Positions 4,612-7,102 of a DNA stretch of 7,102 nt are shown here, one piece after another. The notes below the pieces were generated by a model, which saw only the letters and a program-made list of their open reading frames with translations, was not told the DNA's origin and did no database searches. Origin of the DNA: Deltaproteobacteria bacterium (GTDB lineage: Bacteria > Desulfobacterota > DSM-4660 > Desulfatiglandales > HGW-15); the NCBI GenBank assembly GCA_020342025.1, contig CP070840.1, forward strand, positions 1,685,628 through 1,692,729. Reading direction: 5' to 3'. The translations under genes and the position numbers were made by a program. Numbering within the stretch: the stretch's first letter is position 1; every line of letters starts with the position of its first letter.

Positions 4612-5769
4612 AGCGTTCAACGTTTTATCCCCCTTGATTCGAATTTTGTAGATCCCTAGCCCAAGGAGAAAGGCAAGACCTGCGGCGAAGAAAAGCGTGG
4701 GAAAGCCGGCCCACTCCCCGATGTAGCCGAGTACCACAGAGCCAACAAAGGCCCCCGCATCAATGCCTCCTGTGAAGACCCCATTAATCTTCCCCCGGAT
4801 CTCGATGGGTTCATTACGTATAGCCAAGGTGTTAAGACATGGAAAGAGGAATCCGTGTCCACATCCAGACATGAACCCCGAGAGCCCGAGGACCCAATAC
4901 CCGCCTAGAAAGATGAGCATAAGAAGCCCTGCTCCCGTCAGGAGGAGGGCATAGGGGATGATCCTCTCTTCTCCAACCCTATCCGCAAGTCTGCCTCCAA
5001 GAAGTCTTGTGATGACCGCAGCCGAAGAGTAGCAGATGAAATATAGAGAGATGAACGCGACCTCCCGCTCCTTGGCAAAGGGGGATACGAAACCGCCCGC
5101 AGCAGACAAACCGAACCCAAACAGAATGGCCAACAGAGCCACGGTCAACGTCTTTCTTGTTTTAAGGACCGAGAAGAAAGATGGAGAGGATTCCTTGGAG
5201 CCTTGAACAAAGGACTCCTTGAGAGGGAGGTGGAGCAGTAGGCCAAGGACCCCCAACCCTGTGGCAGTAAGAAACAAGGCAGAAAAGCCAAAACCCCGGA
5301 TGATCAGCTCGGCAGTGAGGGGTCCGATGGCCAGTCCTGAGAGCCCTGTCACCCCGAACATGCCAATGCCCTCATTTAGGCGTTCCTTGGGGACGATATC
5401 CGCTATATAGGTGAATGAAGATGTAAAACAGAAGGCCAACCCCACACCATGTATGACACGCACGAAGAGGAGAGGAAGGTAGAATTTAGAGAGGTCCCCT
5501 TGAAAGAGCAGGTAGGTGAGGGGAAGAATGCTGAGGATTAAACAACCGATGGTGTAACTTCTTTTCCTGCCGATTCGATCGATCAGGACAGAGATCCAGG
5601 GACGGCAGAGGACAGATGATAGGGCGAAGGCCCCCATGACAAGACCTATGTCTGCCTCGGAACCGCCATGATCCTTGATGAAGAGCGGGAAAAGGAAAAA
5701 TGTGCCAAAGCTGGAAACCGTGAAAAAATTGGCGAAGGACATGAGGAGGAATGAGGGAGTATACAGCAT
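4597..5769 (-). CDS. Major facilitator superfamily (MFS) transporter
   Basis: This inner-membrane secondary carrier has 390 residues, the usual MFS length, with about 12 hydrophobic segments in two halves joined by a polar loop near residues 184-206. The loop 2-3 signature appears as R-P-W-I-S-V-L-I-D-R-I-G-R-K-R (56-70) and again in the second half as G-G-R-L-A-D-R-V-G-E-E-R (258-269), which secures the superfamily. The substrate cannot be read from sequence; the architecture recalls drug/sugar-type exporters of the YfcJ/YhhS kind. The ATG at 5769 lies seven bases after the stop of the sdhB-like gene and has no Shine-Dalgarno sequence of its own, so translation is probably coupled to the upstream gene. 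Reading further upstream is open but lies wholly within sdhB. Its stop codon overlaps the 3' end of the convergent cytochrome gene. Co-transcription suggests, but does not prove, transport of an organic acid. Confidence 0.9.
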   Translation of the reverse strand: MLYTPSFLLMSFANFFTVSSFGTFFLFPLFIKDHGGSEADIGLVMGAFALSSVLCRPWISVLIDRIGRKRSYTIGCLILSILPLTYLLFQGDLSKFYLPLLFVRVIHGVGLAFCFTSSFTYIADIVPKERLNEGIGMFGVTGLSGLAIGPLTAELIIRGFGFSALFLTATGLGVLGLLLHLPLKESFVQGSKESSPSFFSVLKTRKTLTVALLAILFGFGLSAAGGFVSPFAKEREVAFISLYFICYSSAAVITRLLGGRLADRVGEERIIPYALLLTGAGLLMLIFLGGYWVLGLSGFMSGCGHGFLFPCLNTLAIRNEPIEIRGKINGVFTGGIDAGAFVGSVVLGYIGEWAGFPTLFFAAGLAFLLGLGIYKIRIKGDKTLNASLLF

Positions 5770-5776
5770 GGCAGGG

Positions 5777-6484
5777 TTAGCTTTTTTGTTTTTCTTTAAT
5801 GAGTCGTTTAACTTGACCCAGGCATTTTGTGACTGGGATTTCCTTAGGACAGACCTCGGTGCACCACCACATGGTCCTGCAACCCCAGATACCATCTTCA
5901 CTGTCGATCTGGGCCAATCTGCTCTCTGTGTCTGTATCACGAGAATCGGCAACATATCTGAAGGCACGCAGAAGCGCAGCGGGACCTAAGTATTTTTCAT
6001 TTGTCCGACTGATGGGGCAGGCTGATGTACAGGAGGCGCACAGAATGCAGCGGAGCGCAGGCTCAATGGATTTCTGGTTATCGGAATCCTGAGGCCTCTC
6101 CTTTTCTGGTGGTTCCTCATCATTGATCAGGTAGGGCCTGATAAATCGGTGGTTGTTAAAAAATGGATCTAGATCGACGACCAGGTCTTTAATGACCTTG
6201 AACAGGGGCAGGGGTTCGATCACGAAATTGTTGGCCGTTTTGAAATCTCTGATAAGTTTTTGACAGGACAACCCAATCCTTCCATTTATCATCAGGGCAT
6301 CTGAGCCACAGATCCCGTGCGCACAGGAATAGCGGTAACTCAGGGTGGGATCCTGCTCCCACCTTATCTTGTTGAGGCAGTCCAGGATCTTGTCCTTGGC
6401 CTCTGCTTCGATGGTGTACTCCTGATAGCGGGGCTCTTTATCACCCGAGGGATCGAAGCGGTAAATGATAAATTCACACCTCAT
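5777..6484 (-). CDS. sdhB: Succinate dehydrogenase / fumarate reductase iron-sulfur subunit
   Basis: This 235-residue electron-transfer subunit of complex II passes electrons between the flavoprotein and the quinone or membrane anchor. The N-terminal plant-type ferredoxin domain binds [2Fe-2S] through C54, C59, D62 and C74; Asp in the third position, instead of Cys, is also found in E. coli SdhB. The C-terminal helical domain carries C146-x2-C149-x2-C152-x3-C156-P and C202-x5-C208-x3-C212-P, the standard ligands for [4Fe-4S] (146, 149, 152, 212) and [3Fe-4S] (156, 202, 208). All ligands are present and the length is normal. The ATG at 6484 follows the flavoprotein stop codon by one base (T-A-A-G-A-T-G), with a purine-rich AAGGAAA about nine bases before the start, so the two genes are coupled. 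Sequence alone does not settle whether the complex oxidises succinate or reduces fumarate. Confidence 0.94.
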   Translation of the reverse strand: MRCEFIIYRFDPSGDKEPRYQEYTIEAEAKDKILDCLNKIRWEQDPTLSYRYSCAHGICGSDALMINGRIGLSCQKLIRDFKTANNFVIEPLPLFKVIKDLVVDLDPFFNNHRFIRPYLINDEEPPEKERPQDSDNQKSIEPALRCILCASCTSACPISRTNEKYLGPAALLRAFRYVADSRDTDTESRLAQIDSEDGIWGCRTMWWCTEVCPKEIPVTKCLGQVKRLIKEKQKS

Positions 6485-6485
6485 C

Positions 6486-7102
6486 TTAGTATTTCCTTTC
6501 CTTGGGTTGGAATCGGGTTATGGTGACAGGTTTATAGGAGACCTGGGGTTCTCCCGGATCAAAAAACTTACACATGGTATGGACGAGCCACTTTTCATCG
6601 TCCCTGTCAGGGAAATCCTCTCGATAATGGGCCCCCCGGCTCTCCTCCCGTTCAAGGGCACCGAGACTGATCACCTCAGCCAGATCTAACATGTATCCCA
6701 GTTCGATCGCTTCCAGAAGATCCCTGTTGAAACAGTTGCCCTTGTCTTGAAGGGATATATGTTCATAGCGTTCCCTGAGTGCCCTGACTTTCTCAAGGGC
6801 CTCGCGCAGCCCCTCCCCTGTGCGAAAGACGGAAACCTTGTCCATCATCACTTCCTGCAAATCGGCTCGAATGTGGCTGGAACTTTCCTTGCCATGGCTT
6901 CCCATCAACGCGTTCATCCGATTGGCCATCTCTTCTTCAGGCTTGGGGGGAAGTTTGGTGAATCCCATGGTAGAAACAGCCCGATTCATCTCCTTGCCCA
7001 CCCGTCTTCCAAAGACCAATAGGTCAAGGAGGGAATTACAACCGAGGCGGTTCGACCCGTGCACGGAGACGCAGGCACATTCCCCTGCAGCGTAAAGCCC
7101 TG
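6486..7102 (-). CDS. sdhA: Succinate dehydrogenase / fumarate reductase flavoprotein, C-terminal part (N-terminus outside window)
   Basis: This is the catalytic FAD subunit that interconverts succinate and fumarate. The frame is open to the right edge of the window, so about 205 C-terminal residues are visible. It begins with the hallmark G-L-Y-A-A-G-E-C-A-C-V-S-V-H-G-S-N-R-L-G, then N-S-L-L-D-L-L-V-F-G-R-R. The Arg of N-R-L-G corresponds to a substrate-binding Arg of the family, and the N-S-L-L-D stretch contacts FAD. One position after N-R-L-G is Cys where Gly is common. Further on, E-S-R-G-A-H-Y-R-E-D-F-P-D-R-D-D-E-K-W is the conserved capping signature of the helical C-terminal domain, and the tail K-P-V-T-I-T-R-F is typical. 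The GTG at 7064 is an internal Val codon, not a start. The gene is first of a tight operon with sdhB and the MFS gene; any membrane-anchor gene would have to lie upstream, beyond the window. Confidence 0.94.
   Translation of the reverse strand, partial: GLYAAGECACVSVHGSNRLGCNSLLDLLVFGRRVGKEMNRAVSTMGFTKLPPKPEEEMANRMNALMGSHGKESSSHIRADLQEVMMDKVSVFRTGEGLREALEKVRALRERYEHISLQDKGNCFNRDLLEAIELGYMLDLAEVISLGALEREESRGAHYREDFPDRDDEKWLVHTMCKFFDPGEPQVSYKPVTITRFQPKERKY

Noticed and set aside
5770..5967. 66-residue N-terminal extension of the MFS protein
   Set aside because: It lies entirely within sdhB in another frame and adds a polar, non-family sequence before the first membrane helix; the ATG at 5769 gives normal MFS length.
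6263..6325. Missing third cysteine (Asp62) in the [2Fe-2S] motif of SdhB as a defect
   Set aside because: Asp at this position also occurs in functional E. coli SdhB, so it is a normal variant.

Overview
The window reads as a bacterial chromosome segment. The gene types (a periplasmic octaheme cytochrome of the hydroxylamine oxidoreductase type, an SdhA/SdhB-type succinate dehydrogenase or fumarate reductase, DUF2177 and DUF4174 proteins) and the plain Shine-Dalgarno sites suit an anaerobic or facultative Gram-negative. The Desulfobacterota (former Deltaproteobacteria) are my best guess. This rests on family knowledge, not on a marker gene, so taxonomic confidence is low. No rRNA, tRNA, CRISPR, insertion sequence or phage gene was seen.

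Layout, left to right. (1) Positions 2-448, +: the 3' part of serB (phosphoserine phosphatase). A spacer of nearly 300 bp follows, with one doubtful short ORF and a hairpin. (2) 745-1152, -: a small DUF2177 membrane protein. (3) 1153-1482: an AT-rich divergent control region with promoter-like elements. (4) 1483-2390, +: a run of very small, closely packed genes of unknown function (70 aa, about 84 aa, a 23-residue single-membrane-segment peptide, 90 aa). (5) 2409-2798, -: a DUF4174 protein with two plausible starts. (6) 2922-3129: a divergent control region with short repeats. (7) 3130-4611, +: an exported octaheme c-type cytochrome related to hydroxylamine oxidoreductase. (8) 7102-4597, -: a tight operon sdhA/frdA (N-terminus outside the window), sdhB/frdB and an MFS transporter. 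The transporter's 3' end overlaps that of the cytochrome by 15 bp.

How the genes may work together. SdhA and SdhB form the soluble catalytic half of complex II (succinate-fumarate interconversion), and the co-transcribed MFS carrier could move a related or unrelated metabolite. The octaheme cytochrome would act in the periplasm on a small nitrogen (or possibly sulfur) compound; no obvious redox partner lies in the window. The two least explained parts are the micro-gene cluster at 1483-2390 and the orphan octaheme cytochrome with its repeat-bearing upstream region.
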